Source of the DNA: a bacterium
GTDB lineage: Bacteria; Myxococcota_A; Bradymonadia; UBA7976; UBA1532
DNA length: 64,000 nt
Assembly (NCBI GenBank): GCA_030427205.1
Contig: JAUHXC010000049.1
Span: 1-64,000 of the forward strand
Direction: 5' to 3'
This document shows positions 39,824 to 48,897 of this stretch, in pieces (within the stretch, counting starts at the first letter, position 1; every line of letters starts with the position of its first letter). A model generated the notes under the pieces. That model worked only from the letters and a program-made list of their open reading frames with translations. It ran no database searches and had not been told where the DNA came from. Made by a program: the position numbers and the translations under genes.

Positions 39824-41560
39824 ATGCGACGTCGAAGTCATGGTCTGACCTTGGTCGAGACGCTGGTGGTCCTCGCGATCGCCGGGCTGTTGATGGCCGT
39901 TCTGCTCGCGGTGCTGCTGCCGAGCGACGATCGCAAGTGCCGACTCGAAGCGGAGCGGCTCGCGGCCTTCCTCACCGCGGCTTCGGCCGAGTCGGTGATG
40001 CGCGACGCGCCGGTCCGGGTCGTCTTCGACCTCGATGGCGGCGAAGCGCGGCGCGAGGTCGCCCGGGTCGGCGCCGACATCACCTCGGCGCTGTGGCAGG
40101 AGGACGAGAAGGCCGAGGTCTACGAGGTCTCGTCACCGGTGCGCTTCGAGGCGGTCGACTCCGCAGAGTCCCCTGACCAGAGCTCGGGCACCGGCTACCT
40201 CATCTTCCGCGGCGAGCGCACCGAAGGCGCGGTGGTCGTGCTGGGGCTCGAGCAGGTCTTCTACTCGGTGCTCGTTCCGCCCAACGGCGCCGAGATCAAG
40301 GTCGAGAAGGGACGCCAGGGCCGACCGGGCGCCGGCGGCTCGCCGATCAATCGTGACCTGCAGCCCTTCGCCGACGGCCTGAGCACCAGCGACGGCGTCG
40401 CGGGCAACATGCCCCGCGGCGGGCTGGGCACGGTCAACCCCAACAACCTCAACCTGGGCAACCCCGCGGGCGCGGCGCGGCCCAACGCGAGGAACAACAA
40501 GAAAGACCTCGAGAGCCGGCCCAATACGTCCGAGCCGGCGACGAACAACAACGCCAACAACAACAACAACGCCAACAACAACAACGCCAATAACAACGCC
40601 GGGAACAATACGTCGCTCAACGACAAGACCAACCCGCAGCCCGACCCGCCGGAGCAGCCGCCCGCGGACGACAACATCCCCGAGAACGCGCCGTCGAACA
40701 CCATCAACCAGACCTGCCTCAACGACCTGGATTGCGGGCCGCCCGACGGCTGGGGCCGGTGCAATACCGCGCTCGGCTTCTGCGAGGTCGGCGCCGAAGA
40801 GCGGACGCTGCGCATGACCGATCTGCAGGTGACGCGGCCCCTCGATCCGCAGATCGCCAATATCGTCGAGACGGTGATGCAGTCCCAGATCTCGTTCGGT
40901 CGGCTGCACCTGCTGACCTACTTCGACTCGGGCAAGGTGTGGGTGGTGCAGGGCGAGCGCGCCGGCGAGCAGCAGACGTCGAGCGAAGACCTGATCAAGC
41001 GCTTCCGCCAGGTCACCAGCTTCCCCAGCTATCCCGGCGCCGAGCTGACGGGGGACTACGACTGCGAGTCCTACGACATCGGCAACGACAAGCAGGAGCA
41101 CCGCTGCGAGGTGCCCGAGTTCGCGCTGCAGTCGGGCGACGCGCAGATCTACATCCAGAAGAGCAACGATCCGCCGGCCAATACCTGCAACTACGAAGAG
41201 CTGACGCTCGCGGTGAGGGTGCAGATCCGGGCGACCATCGACGACACCCTGAGGAAGACGGTCACCGGCGTCGCCGAGGACGGCCAGCCCAAGACCTTCA
41301 TCCGGCTGTCGACCACGCTCAGCACCCAGGCGGCGCGCAACATCACCATCCAGGGCAATACCCTCTACGATCTGCTGCAGGGCGAGATCCCGCTCGACGG
41401 CACGGGCGACGACGCGCCCGACCCGGCCGATGTGGAAGACCTCAACGGCGACGAGGTGCCCGACGCGTGGGTCTTCGTCTTCGAGGGCAGCGCCGAGTCG
41501 GTCGCGCTCTCCGAGGCGCCCTACGAAGACCCCAACGCCCGCCCGCAATTCTGCCTCTGA
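39824..41560 (+). CDS. Oversized pseudopilin-like protein with Asn-rich linker
   Basis: A 578-residue protein; GGAGG lies about 10 bases before the ATG. Seen: a type IV prepilin N-terminus (HGLTLVETLVVLAIAGLLMA) with the Gly/Leu cleavage region, Glu at +5 after the cleavage site and one membrane helix; a GspH-like head (about 45-165); a linker of Asn/Ala repeats (about 240-265) and a Pro/Asp-rich part; a Cys-containing module (CLNDLDCGPPDGWGRCNTA, about 300-320); and a C-terminal domain with more Cys. Known: pseudopilins are usually 150-250 residues, so this one carries about 330 extra residues. It probably is processed by a prepilin peptidase encoded elsewhere. Role in a pilus or type II secretion tip is inferred. 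Confidence 0.75.
   Translation: MRRRSHGLTLVETLVVLAIAGLLMAVLLAVLLPSDDRKCRLEAERLAAFLTAASAESVMRDAPVRVVFDLDGGEARREVARVGADITSALWQEDEKAEVYEVSSPVRFEAVDSAESPDQSSGTGYLIFRGERTEGAVVVLGLEQVFYSVLVPPNGAEIKVEKGRQGRPGAGGSPINRDLQPFADGLSTSDGVAGNMPRGGLGTVNPNNLNLGNPAGAARPNARNNKKDLESRPNTSEPATNNNANNNNNANNNNANNNAGNNTSLNDKTNPQPDPPEQPPADDNIPENAPSNTINQTCLNDLDCGPPDGWGRCNTALGFCEVGAEERTLRMTDLQVTRPLDPQIANIVETVMQSQISFGRLHLLTYFDSGKVWVVQGERAGEQQTSSEDLIKRFRQVTSFPSYPGAELTGDYDCESYDIGNDKQEHRCEVPEFALQSGDAQIYIQKSNDPPANTCNYEELTLAVRVQIRATIDDTLRKTVTGVAEDGQPKTFIRLSTTLSTQAARNITIQGNTLYDLLQGEIPLDGTGDDAPDPADVEDLNGDEVPDAWVFVFEGSAESVALSEAPYEDPNARPQFCL
40543..40612 (+). repeat. AAC/GCC codon repeat (Asn-Ala linker)
   Basis: Runs of AAC interrupted by GCC in the pseudopilin-like gene, encoding NNNANNNNN-type sequence. 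Local GC falls well below that of the rest of the gene. Confidence 0.85.
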
Positions 41561-41668
41561 CAGGCTCCGGCCAGCTCTGCACATCCGCGAACGGTTGACT
41601 GCCGACCGTGGTCCGGGTTTTGCTTCGTGTTTGCGTGCAACTTCAGACCCTCGACCCGAGAGGCGGAC

Positions 41669-42712
41669 ATGACGTACTCCCGACGCATCGTTCCCATCCT
41701 GCTGTCCGGCGTGGCATTGCTTGCGGCGTGCGACGATGGCGCCAATGACCCCACCCCCGATCCGGACATGACCGTCACCCCCGAGCCCGAGCCGGAGCCC
41801 GAGCCGGACATGCTCGATCCCGACATGAATGTCATGGACGCCGAGCCCGATGCGGTGATCGACGCCGAGCCCGACATGATCCCGGACATGATGCCCGACA
41901 TGATCCCGGACATGATCCCCGACGCGAACCCGCTGGTGATGCCCGGCCCGATGTGTGTCGAAGACGAGGACTGCGAGGCCGACTGGCGGCGCTGCCTCGG
42001 CGAGCAGTGCCGCGTCGACCTGCGGCCGGACACCTTCGTGGTCGACGCCATCCGGGTCATCGAGCCGGCGGGCTCGGCGGAGCTCATCGAGACCTTCGTC
42101 GGCGACGCGGTGGACGACAACCTGCTCAACCTGCTCATCGAGCCGGGCGGCTACGACGACATGAACCAGTTCCTCTGGTACATCGGCAACGGCGGCTTCC
42201 GGAACAACGAGTACGACTACCTGGGCCAGTACCCGGTGCAGAACTTCTACGGCTTCTGGCGCGACACCGAAGAGGACGGCCTGCACTGGACGCCCGACGA
42301 TCAGGTGGCCTTCCTGCTCAACGTGCCCACCGGCCAGGTGGAGGACGGCGAGGGCAATACGGTCAACTGCATCAGCCAGATCGTGACCACGGTCAACCTG
42401 ACCCTGACCCCCGATCGCAACGAGCAGGGTGACGCCGTGCTGCGCGCCAGCCTGAGCGGCTCGCTGCTGCACACCGACGCCGAGCGGGTGCAGTTCCCGC
42501 TCGGCAACGGCGCGACCCTGGCGCTGACCGACCTGCTCAGCCCCGAGGACCTCAACATCGACACCGACGGCGACGGGGAGAACGACGCCTACCCGTTCGC
42601 GTTCGACGCCGACGCCTCGTCGATCCTGTTCATCGGCGAGCCGCCCAACGAGGACGGCAGCAACCGCGACCCGAACCCCGACTTCATGAACCCGGCCGAG
42701 TGCAATCAGTGA
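41669..42712 (+). CDS. Lipoprotein with Asp-Met-Pro/Glu-Pro linker
   Basis: A secreted lipoprotein of 347 residues. Seen: a lipobox signal peptide (ILLSGVALLAAC, Cys about 20), a linker of PEPEPEPDM and PDMIPDMMPDM units (about 30-90), a disulfide-type segment (CVEDEDCEADWRRCLGEQC, about 98-116), and a beta-rich soluble domain of about 220 residues with no family I recognise, including an Asp-rich NIDTDGDGENDAYPF loop that could bind Ca2+. It follows the pseudopilin-like gene by 108 bases in the same direction. Confidence 0.8.
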   Translation: MTYSRRIVPILLSGVALLAACDDGANDPTPDPDMTVTPEPEPEPEPDMLDPDMNVMDAEPDAVIDAEPDMIPDMMPDMIPDMIPDANPLVMPGPMCVEDEDCEADWRRCLGEQCRVDLRPDTFVVDAIRVIEPAGSAELIETFVGDAVDDNLLNLLIEPGGYDDMNQFLWYIGNGGFRNNEYDYLGQYPVQNFYGFWRDTEEDGLHWTPDDQVAFLLNVPTGQVEDGEGNTVNCISQIVTTVNLTLTPDRNEQGDAVLRASLSGSLLHTDAERVQFPLGNGATLALTDLLSPEDLNIDTDGDGENDAYPFAFDADASSILFIGEPPNEDGSNRDPNPDFMNPAECNQ

Positions 42713-42718
42713 GCGCAC

Positions 42719-42746
42719 GGGCCGGGCGACGCAGACCGCCCGGCCC
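42719..42746 (+). terminator. GC-rich hairpin after the lipoprotein gene
   Basis: GGGCCGGGCG and CGCCCGGCCC form a perfect 10-bp stem with loop ACGCAGAC, starting 6 bases after the stop codon. No T-run follows, so it may be a rho-assisted or weak terminator, or a 3' stabiliser. Confidence 0.45.
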
Positions 42747-42832
42747 GCTCACCCCGCCCCGCCGCGCCGCGCCGTGAGGCCGCCGCCCGGCCCCCGCCGG
42801 CACAAGCCGCTCGCCTGACCGCGCAAACCGGA

Positions 42833-42838
42833 TATAAT
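42833..42838 (+). promoter_or_regulatory. Perfect -10 element (TATAAT) before the FKBP gene
   Basis: TATAAT followed by GG, 33 bases before the ATG at 42871. No clear -35 element is visible at 16-18 bases; CCTGAC at 42814 is too close. Confidence 0.45.
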
Positions 42839-42870
42839 GGCCCGGCCAAACGCGGACGGTGAGGGCGCCC

Positions 42871-43365
42871 ATGCGCATCGAAGAAGGCCAGATCGTCACC
42901 ATCGACTACACCCTGCGCGGCCCCGACGGGACCGTGCTGGAGTCGTCGAAGGAGCGAGGCTCGATCACGTTCAAGCTCGGATCGCAGCGCATGCTGCCGG
43001 GGCTGGCTGCGGCCATGGAGGGCATGCAGGTCGGCGAGACGCGCAAGGGGGTGATCCCCGCCGGCGCGCTGGTGCCCCGCGAGGCGGCGCCGACCCGCAG
43101 GGTGCTGTTCGAGGAGTTCCCCGAGGGGGTCAAGCCCGATGTGGGCGACCGCTTCCAGGCCAAGGGGCCCGAGGGCAACCCGGTGATCTTCGAGGTGAGC
43201 GAGCGCCATGACGACGGCGTCACGGTGCTGCTGCTCCATCCGCTGCACGACACTGAAGTCAGCTACGAGGTCGAGGTGCTCGCGGCGCGCAAGTCGAACC
43301 TGCCGCCGCCGCCGCCCGTCGACCTGCCCGATATGAGCGACCTGCTCGACGACGACGCCGACTGA
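42871..43365 (+). CDS. FKBP-type peptidyl-prolyl isomerase, SlyD-like
   Basis: A 164-residue predicted cytoplasmic isomerase/chaperone; ATG 42871 chosen over an in-frame GTG at 42859. Seen: IEEGQIVTIDYTLRGPDGTVLESS, LPGLAAAMEGMQVGETRKGVIP (FKBP fold), an inserted-flap-like middle (REAAPTRRVLFEEFPEG...), then HPLHDTEVSYEVEVLAA closing the FKBP strands. The tail is short, Pro-rich and acidic (DMSDLLDDDAD) instead of the His-rich metal tail of E. coli SlyD. It converges on the FG-GAP lipoprotein gene. Confidence 0.88.
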   Translation: MRIEEGQIVTIDYTLRGPDGTVLESSKERGSITFKLGSQRMLPGLAAAMEGMQVGETRKGVIPAGALVPREAAPTRRVLFEEFPEGVKPDVGDRFQAKGPEGNPVIFEVSERHDDGVTVLLLHPLHDTEVSYEVEVLAARKSNLPPPPPVDLPDMSDLLDDDAD

Positions 43366-43396
43366 AGCAGCGGGCCGCTCGGCCCCTCGCTGACGG

Positions 43397-46300
43397 TCAG
43401 TCGGCGCCCTCGCGGGCGAAGACCTCGGTGACGATGCCGGGGACCAGCTCGATGAGGGTGCGGATGCGCTGGCCGACCCCGCCCAGATCGATGTAGTTCA
43501 CCGCGGCGCCGATCGAGTCGACCGGGCCGACGGTCACGATGGTCGTGCCGATCACCCGGGCGAGCAGCGCCCGCTCGGGCAAGCCGTCGTCGCCGCCGAT
43601 CAGATCGGCGTCGATGCGGGCGCCCCACCCGTCCCGCGGGCCGGCGGCGCCGGGCGGCGGCAGCGCGCGGCGCACGTCGAGGCCGACGTAGGCGTATTGC
43701 GCGTCGGTCGCCGCCCGATTCGAGCGCACCAACCGCAACCCATCGGGGCCGCTGAGCAGCAGGTCGTCGTCGCCGTCGCCGTCGAAGTCGGCCACGGTGA
43801 GGTGCTCGATCGGCCGCTCGACGTCGTCGATCGCGCCGGCGGCGACCGGGTCGACCTGCTCGAAGCCGTCGGCCGTATTGCGCCAGATGCGCAGGCGCCC
43901 GCCCCAGCTCACCAGGTCGTCGCGGGTATCGCCGTCGAAGTCGAGCCGCTCGAAGGCCCGCACGTCGGGCGGCCAGTTGAGCACGCCCCGCGCCGACTCG
44001 ACGAAGCCGCCCGCGCCGTCGCCCAGCATGAAGCGGCCGCCGTCGGGGCCGACCGTCAACAGGTCGAGCAGGCCGTCGCGGTCGGCGTCGAGCGCAAAGG
44101 CGGTGGCCGCCGCCGCGTCGACGAAGCCCGCGTTGGGGCCGATCGCCGAGAACGGCCCCAGCAGCTCGCCGAGCCAGGCCGACGTGCCGTTCGGCCCCAC
44201 GGCCACCACGTCGAGCACGCCGTCGTCGTCGATGTCGAGCATGCGCGCGGCGCGATGCTGCGGCAGCCCGACGAGGCCGAGGGTATCGAGCGGCTCCCGG
44301 TCGAAGGTGCCGTCACCGGCGCTGAGATACAGTCGGGTGGCCGGGCCCGCCATCACGATCAGATCGAGGCGGTTGTTGCGGGTGATATCCCCCAGCGCGA
44401 GGCCCTGCGGGTCGGCGCTGCCGGGGATGCGCGCGTTCTCGACGAGGCCGAAGCCGCCGCCGCCGTTGCCCAGCACGACCGCGGTGCGGCCCACGCCGAC
44501 GATCACCATGTCGTGGTCCCCGTCGGCGTCGAGGTCGGCCACCGCCGCGTCGCGCACCGTCATGCCTTCGGGCAGGCCCACCTCGGCCGCGTCGGCCGCC
44601 TCGAAGCGACCGGGCGCCACCTGGCGGAAGATCTGGGAGCCGACCTCGGGCGCGCCGCCGAGCACCACGACGTCGAGCAGGCCGTCGAGGTCGACGTCGA
44701 TCACGCCCAGCCAGCCCACGGCGCCTTCGAAGACCAGACCGTCCACCTCGGGCGGGTTGCTGCCGAACTCGCGTACGGTCACCGGGCGGACGATGGGCTG
44801 GGGCAACGCGTTGCCCAGCGCATCTTCGGCCTCGATGACGATGCTCGGCTCGGCCGGATCGACCGGCACGTCGTCGACGCGCCAGGTGCCGCTCTCGACG
44901 TCGATCTCGGCGGGCACGCCGTTGACCGTCAGCGACGCCGGGCCGCTGCCGCCGGGCCCGTCGTCGATCGTGCCGGCGGCCACCAGCGGGATCGGCGCGG
45001 CGCGGCCGTCGGCCGGCGCGAGCAGCTCGACCGTCGGCGGCGCCGTATCGCGCCAGATGCGCACCGTCTCGGTCAGCCGGTTGCCCACGAAGTCGGTCGC
45101 CACCACCTCGAAGGTATTGAGCCCCTCCTCGAGGGCCACGACCCGGGCCGCGACCTCGTCGGCGCTGCCCTCGTTCTGCCCCCCGGGCCCCTGAAAGACC
45201 TGCTGGCCGCCGATCGAGATCGAGACCAGCCCCGAGGCGGCGTCGCTGATCTCGACCTCCAAGCGGACCTGCGCCTCGGTGGTGAAGGTGTCCTGGTCGG
45301 GCGTGACGGCGTCGAGCACGGGCTCGGTGCCGTCGACCCGGAAGACGAAGGGCACCTCGTCGCTGTTGCCGGCGGTGTCGCGCACCACCATCTCGATGGC
45401 CTGCGCCCCGTCGGCGAAGGGCCGGGCGGTCTGGAAGCGGCCGTCCATGCCGACGTTGACCGCCAGCCCCTCGAGCGTGAGGCTCGAGACGGCGCAGATG
45501 CCCCACTCCGCGCGGCCCGGCAGCGTCACCCGGCCCGCCTGGTCGACGCCGAACCACGGGCGCAGCGCCGAGTCGAGGCACTGCCCGTCGCGGGTGATGC
45601 AGACCGTGGGCGCGTCGCGGTCGACCCGCAGATCGATGCTCGCCTCGGCCCGGGCCAGGGCCCGGTTGCGCACCTCGGCGAGGATGGGCACCCCGTCGCC
45701 CTCACGCACGCGCACGTCCTGACAGAACGGGCCGCCCGCCGCGGGCAGGTCGACGGCGTTCTCTTCGTCGTCGGCGAAGAGGACGAGAGACTCGATGCCG
45801 CTCTCCACGTCGGCGACCCGCCCGCAGACCCGCACCTCGCGGGCGTTGGTGCACGCGCCGTCGGCGGGCTCGGTGATGTCGACCGTGGGCGGGGTCTCGT
45901 CGAGCACCAGCTCGATGGTATCGCTGGCGTCGTTCTCGCCGGCGAAGGCGGTCGCGCGGATGGTGTGCTGCCCGCCACCGAGCAGCTCGACCTGCACCCG
46001 GAAGCGCTCGGCGGCCGGCTCGGCAGCGATCGGCGGGCCATCGTCCACCCGCACCTCGACCCGATCGACCGCCGGGCAGACATCGCCCGCCACGTCGATC
46101 TGCGCTTCGCGGGTGAACCCGCCGTCGACGGGCGCGGTGATGGTCACGCACGGCTCGGCCGGCAGCCGGGTGATGCGGCGCACGACCTGGCCCGAGTTGC
46201 CGGCCAGATCCTGACCGACGATGGTCAGCGTATTCTCCCCCTCGAACAGCGGGATGCGCCGGGTGAAGGCCCCCTGTTGGTCGGCCAGCCCGTTGATCTC

Positions 46301-47311
46301 GACCGGGTCTTCGCCGGCGGCCTCGATCCGGATCTCGTAGCTGCCGCCGGGCACCGGCTGACGGTCGTCCTGAATCCGCCCGCGGACCTCGATGCGGTCT
46401 TCGAAGACCTCGGCGTCGGGCGGCGGCGAGTCCACGATCACGATCGGCGGCGTCGCGTCGAGCCGCACGGTGAAGGTCGCAGTGTCCGAGGCGTGGCCCA
46501 GGTCGTCGACGGCGCTGAGGGTCACCTCGCTCTGCCCTTCTTCGAGGGTGACGGCGAAGCTGAACTCGAGGCCATCCCAATCGACCGTCGGCTCGATCGC
46601 ATCGCCGTCCTGTTCGATGACGAGGCGCGCCGGGCCGCCGACGGTGAAGTGCGCGTCGACCACCCGACCCGAGATGACGAATTCGGGATCGGCGGTCAGC
46701 AGGTCGGCCCCGTCCCGCGGGATCAGCTCCTCGATGACCGGCGGGGTGGTATCCCGCACGACGGTCACCTCGGCCTCGCACTCGAGCCCGTCGGGGTCGA
46801 CCACCCGCAAGACGAAGCGATTCGAGCCCTCGTCGAGCGCCCGCGTCGTCACCGTCGACTCGCCGTCGAGGGGCAGCGGCTCGCCGCCGAGGGTCACCGT
46901 CAAGGCGTCGAGCGCGGTGTCGAGGTCGGTCACCTCGGCGGTCAGGCTGACCTCGTCGGCGTCGGTCGGCCGCTCGCCGTCGGGATCGGCCGTCAGACCG
47001 CAGGTGGGCCCGATCGGATCGGGCGGCGCGAGGTCGGGCGCCATGTCCACCCCGACGTCGGGCTGCGCCACGTCGGGCAGCATGTCCGGCGCCATGTCGA
47101 CGGCGACATCCGGCGGGTCGACCCGGTTGTCGGGCTCGGGCTCCATGTCGGCGGGCACCTCGCCGCCGCCGACGCAGATGCCCTCCTGGCAGATCCCGCC
47201 GTTGCACTCGTCGTCGCTGCTGCAGTTGTCGGGATCGAGCAGCACGCTGCACCCAGCGGCTCCCCAGCCGATGGCCACGAGCAGCAGGGCAGCGCCCCTA
47301 CGCATCACCAT
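43397..47311 (-). CDS. Large lipoprotein with Ig-like repeats and FG-GAP/VCBS repeats
   Basis: A secreted surface protein of 1304 residues. Seen: a lipobox signal peptide (LLLVAIGWGAAGC, Cys about 21), a short Cys-rich segment (CSSDDECNGGICQEGIC), a PDVAVDMAPDM linker (about 65-100), eight or so Ig-like/cadherin-like beta repeats (about 105-870, with recurring DTTPPVIEEL, DATPPIVIVDSPP, DETPPTVDITEP, DTAPPTVELLAP), and an FG-GAP/VCBS beta-propeller-like region (about 890-1210) with DxDxDG-type Ca2+ loops (DLDADGDHD, DIDDDGVLD, DADRDGLLD, DFDGDGDDD). Known: such proteins are adhesin-like. It heads no clear operon but lies in line with the PEGA genes upstream. Confidence 0.87.
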   Translation of the reverse strand: MVMRRGAALLLVAIGWGAAGCSVLLDPDNCSSDDECNGGICQEGICVGGGEVPADMEPEPDNRVDPPDVAVDMAPDMLPDVAQPDVGVDMAPDLAPPDPIGPTCGLTADPDGERPTDADEVSLTAEVTDLDTALDALTVTLGGEPLPLDGESTVTTRALDEGSNRFVLRVVDPDGLECEAEVTVVRDTTPPVIEELIPRDGADLLTADPEFVISGRVVDAHFTVGGPARLVIEQDGDAIEPTVDWDGLEFSFAVTLEEGQSEVTLSAVDDLGHASDTATFTVRLDATPPIVIVDSPPPDAEVFEDRIEVRGRIQDDRQPVPGGSYEIRIEAAGEDPVEINGLADQQGAFTRRIPLFEGENTLTIVGQDLAGNSGQVVRRITRLPAEPCVTITAPVDGGFTREAQIDVAGDVCPAVDRVEVRVDDGPPIAAEPAAERFRVQVELLGGGQHTIRATAFAGENDASDTIELVLDETPPTVDITEPADGACTNAREVRVCGRVADVESGIESLVLFADDEENAVDLPAAGGPFCQDVRVREGDGVPILAEVRNRALARAEASIDLRVDRDAPTVCITRDGQCLDSALRPWFGVDQAGRVTLPGRAEWGICAVSSLTLEGLAVNVGMDGRFQTARPFADGAQAIEMVVRDTAGNSDEVPFVFRVDGTEPVLDAVTPDQDTFTTEAQVRLEVEISDAASGLVSISIGGQQVFQGPGGQNEGSADEVAARVVALEEGLNTFEVVATDFVGNRLTETVRIWRDTAPPTVELLAPADGRAAPIPLVAAGTIDDGPGGSGPASLTVNGVPAEIDVESGTWRVDDVPVDPAEPSIVIEAEDALGNALPQPIVRPVTVREFGSNPPEVDGLVFEGAVGWLGVIDVDLDGLLDVVVLGGAPEVGSQIFRQVAPGRFEAADAAEVGLPEGMTVRDAAVADLDADGDHDMVIVGVGRTAVVLGNGGGGFGLVENARIPGSADPQGLALGDITRNNRLDLIVMAGPATRLYLSAGDGTFDREPLDTLGLVGLPQHRAARMLDIDDDGVLDVVAVGPNGTSAWLGELLGPFSAIGPNAGFVDAAAATAFALDADRDGLLDLLTVGPDGGRFMLGDGAGGFVESARGVLNWPPDVRAFERLDFDGDTRDDLVSWGGRLRIWRNTADGFEQVDPVAAGAIDDVERPIEHLTVADFDGDGDDDLLLSGPDGLRLVRSNRAATDAQYAYVGLDVRRALPPPGAAGPRDGWGARIDADLIGGDDGLPERALLARVIGTTIVTVGPVDSIGAAVNYIDLGGVGQRIRTLIELVPGIVTEVFAREGAD

Positions 47312-47377
47312 GAGATATCCCCCGTCTCGTGCCGGCCGCCGCGTGCCGGTCGATGGGATGAACAGACGTCAGCGACG

Positions 47378-48718
47378 TCAGAAAAGGAAGCGCCCGACCG
47401 CGGTGAGGCCGCCATCCGTGGGCGCGACGAACCAGGCCTGCTCGGCCTGTCCGTCCACGGCGGCCGGCGCGTCGGCGTCGAGGATGTACAGCACCGCGCC
47501 GCCCGCCGCGATGGCCACCCCGGACCAGATGAGCACGTCGGTCAGCACCGCCTGGCTGCGCACATCGTCGGCGAGGTCGACCTCCTGCTGCGTACGCTCG
47601 CAGGCGGGGTCGGCCCGGCAGTCGTCGAGCTCGCCGCTGGCGCCATAGGCCAACAACCCGGTCACCACCCCGCCGGCCACCGCCAGCCCACCCACGCCCA
47701 TGCCGATCAGGCCGACCGTGCCCAGGTCGACGCCGCCATCGAGCGAGATCTCGGTGCGCACGGTGCTGTCGGCCTCGATCGCGACCATCTCGCTGTAGGC
47801 CTCGCCGCCGCCCGCCGGACGGACCTGCACCTCGTGCAGGCCGGCGGTCAACCGCAGCGGACCGCCCAGGGGGCTCTTGCCCTGCAGCTTGCCGTCGATG
47901 AAGACCTCGCTGCCCGCCGGGGTGACCGTCAGCTCCAGCTGACCGCGGGGCACCGCCTTCTCCAGAGCCAGCTCGAGCACGTAGGGCGCCTCGCGGGTAT
48001 GGGCCGCGCTCAGCGTGACCGCCCGCTCGATGGGCTCGAAGCCGTCGAGCTCGACCCGCACCGTCCGCGCGCCACCGTCGACCGCGTGATCGATCGGCGT
48101 CGGGCCCGCCGCCGCCCCGTCGATGCTCACCCGCGCCCCGGGCGGCGTCGTCACCACCCGCAGGACCGGCTTGATCGGCACCAGCACCACCGTCAGCGTG
48201 CTCTGATCGCCGGCCTTGAGCTGGATCGGCCGCTGCGCCGCCTCGTGGCCCGGCAGCGTCAGGTAGAGGGTGTGGGCCCGCGCCGGCAGGCGCAGGGTCA
48301 GCGGCGTCTCACCACGGGCGGGGTTCTTCGCCGCGCCGACCCGCACCGCGGCGCCCGGCGGCATCGTCTCGACCTGCACCGCCGGCCAGCTCTCGAGGGT
48401 CGCCTGCAGCGCGCCGACCTTGGCCTTGACCGCCGCGGCGTCGCTCGGGTTGGTGGCCAGATACTGGCTGTATTGCTCGATGGCCGCGGGCAGATCGTCC
48501 ATCGCCTCGAACACCTGGGCGATGTTGAACAGCATCAGCGGATGGGGCGCGAGCGTATTGGCCTGCCGGAAGGCGTCGAGGGCCTCGGCGAACTCGCCGG
48601 CGGCGTACTTCGCCCGCCCTTCGACGAAGAAGGCCTTGGCCTGCTCACGGGGGCTCTGTTGCGCCATGGCCGGCAGCGCGGTCAAGACCGCCGCCACCAG
48701 CATCACGCTGCGGACCAT
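47378..48718 (-). CDS. TPR-PEGA domain periplasmic protein
   Basis: A protein of 446 residues from ATG 48718 with a signal peptide (MLVAAVLTALPAMAQQ). Seen: two N-terminal TPR units (about 22-90, KYAAGEFAEALDAFRQANTL), then three PEGA-type beta modules (about 105-310: VETMPPGAAVRVGAA, VVTTPPGARVSIDG, LTVTPAGSEVFIDG), and two membrane helices near the C-terminus (LGTVGLIGMGVGGLAVAGGVVTG..., VLIWSGVAIAAGGAVLYIL). Known: PEGA modules occur in surface-layer-associated proteins of Myxococcota. It is directly downstream of the PEGA pseudokinase on the same strand (about 180-base gap), suggesting shared function. Confidence 0.85.
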   Translation of the reverse strand: MVRSVMLVAAVLTALPAMAQQSPREQAKAFFVEGRAKYAAGEFAEALDAFRQANTLAPHPLMLFNIAQVFEAMDDLPAAIEQYSQYLATNPSDAAAVKAKVGALQATLESWPAVQVETMPPGAAVRVGAAKNPARGETPLTLRLPARAHTLYLTLPGHEAAQRPIQLKAGDQSTLTVVLVPIKPVLRVVTTPPGARVSIDGAAAGPTPIDHAVDGGARTVRVELDGFEPIERAVTLSAAHTREAPYVLELALEKAVPRGQLELTVTPAGSEVFIDGKLQGKSPLGGPLRLTAGLHEVQVRPAGGGEAYSEMVAIEADSTVRTEISLDGGVDLGTVGLIGMGVGGLAVAGGVVTGLLAYGASGELDDCRADPACERTQQEVDLADDVRSQAVLTDVLIWSGVAIAAGGAVLYILDADAPAAVDGQAEQAWFVAPTDGGLTAVGRFLF

Positions 48719-48897
48719 GCAAACGCCTCGCATGTCACCTCTCGCACGGCTCGGAACGCCAGAAGACTACCCGCAACGCACCGGTCGCCGCCAATTGGCG
48801 TGCCGCGCACCGTCGGGATCCCGACGGTCCCGCCGACCGCGCGCGCCGCCGGGGCTCGGCACCATGTGCGATCGGCGCCGTCAGGGGCTCGACGCCG

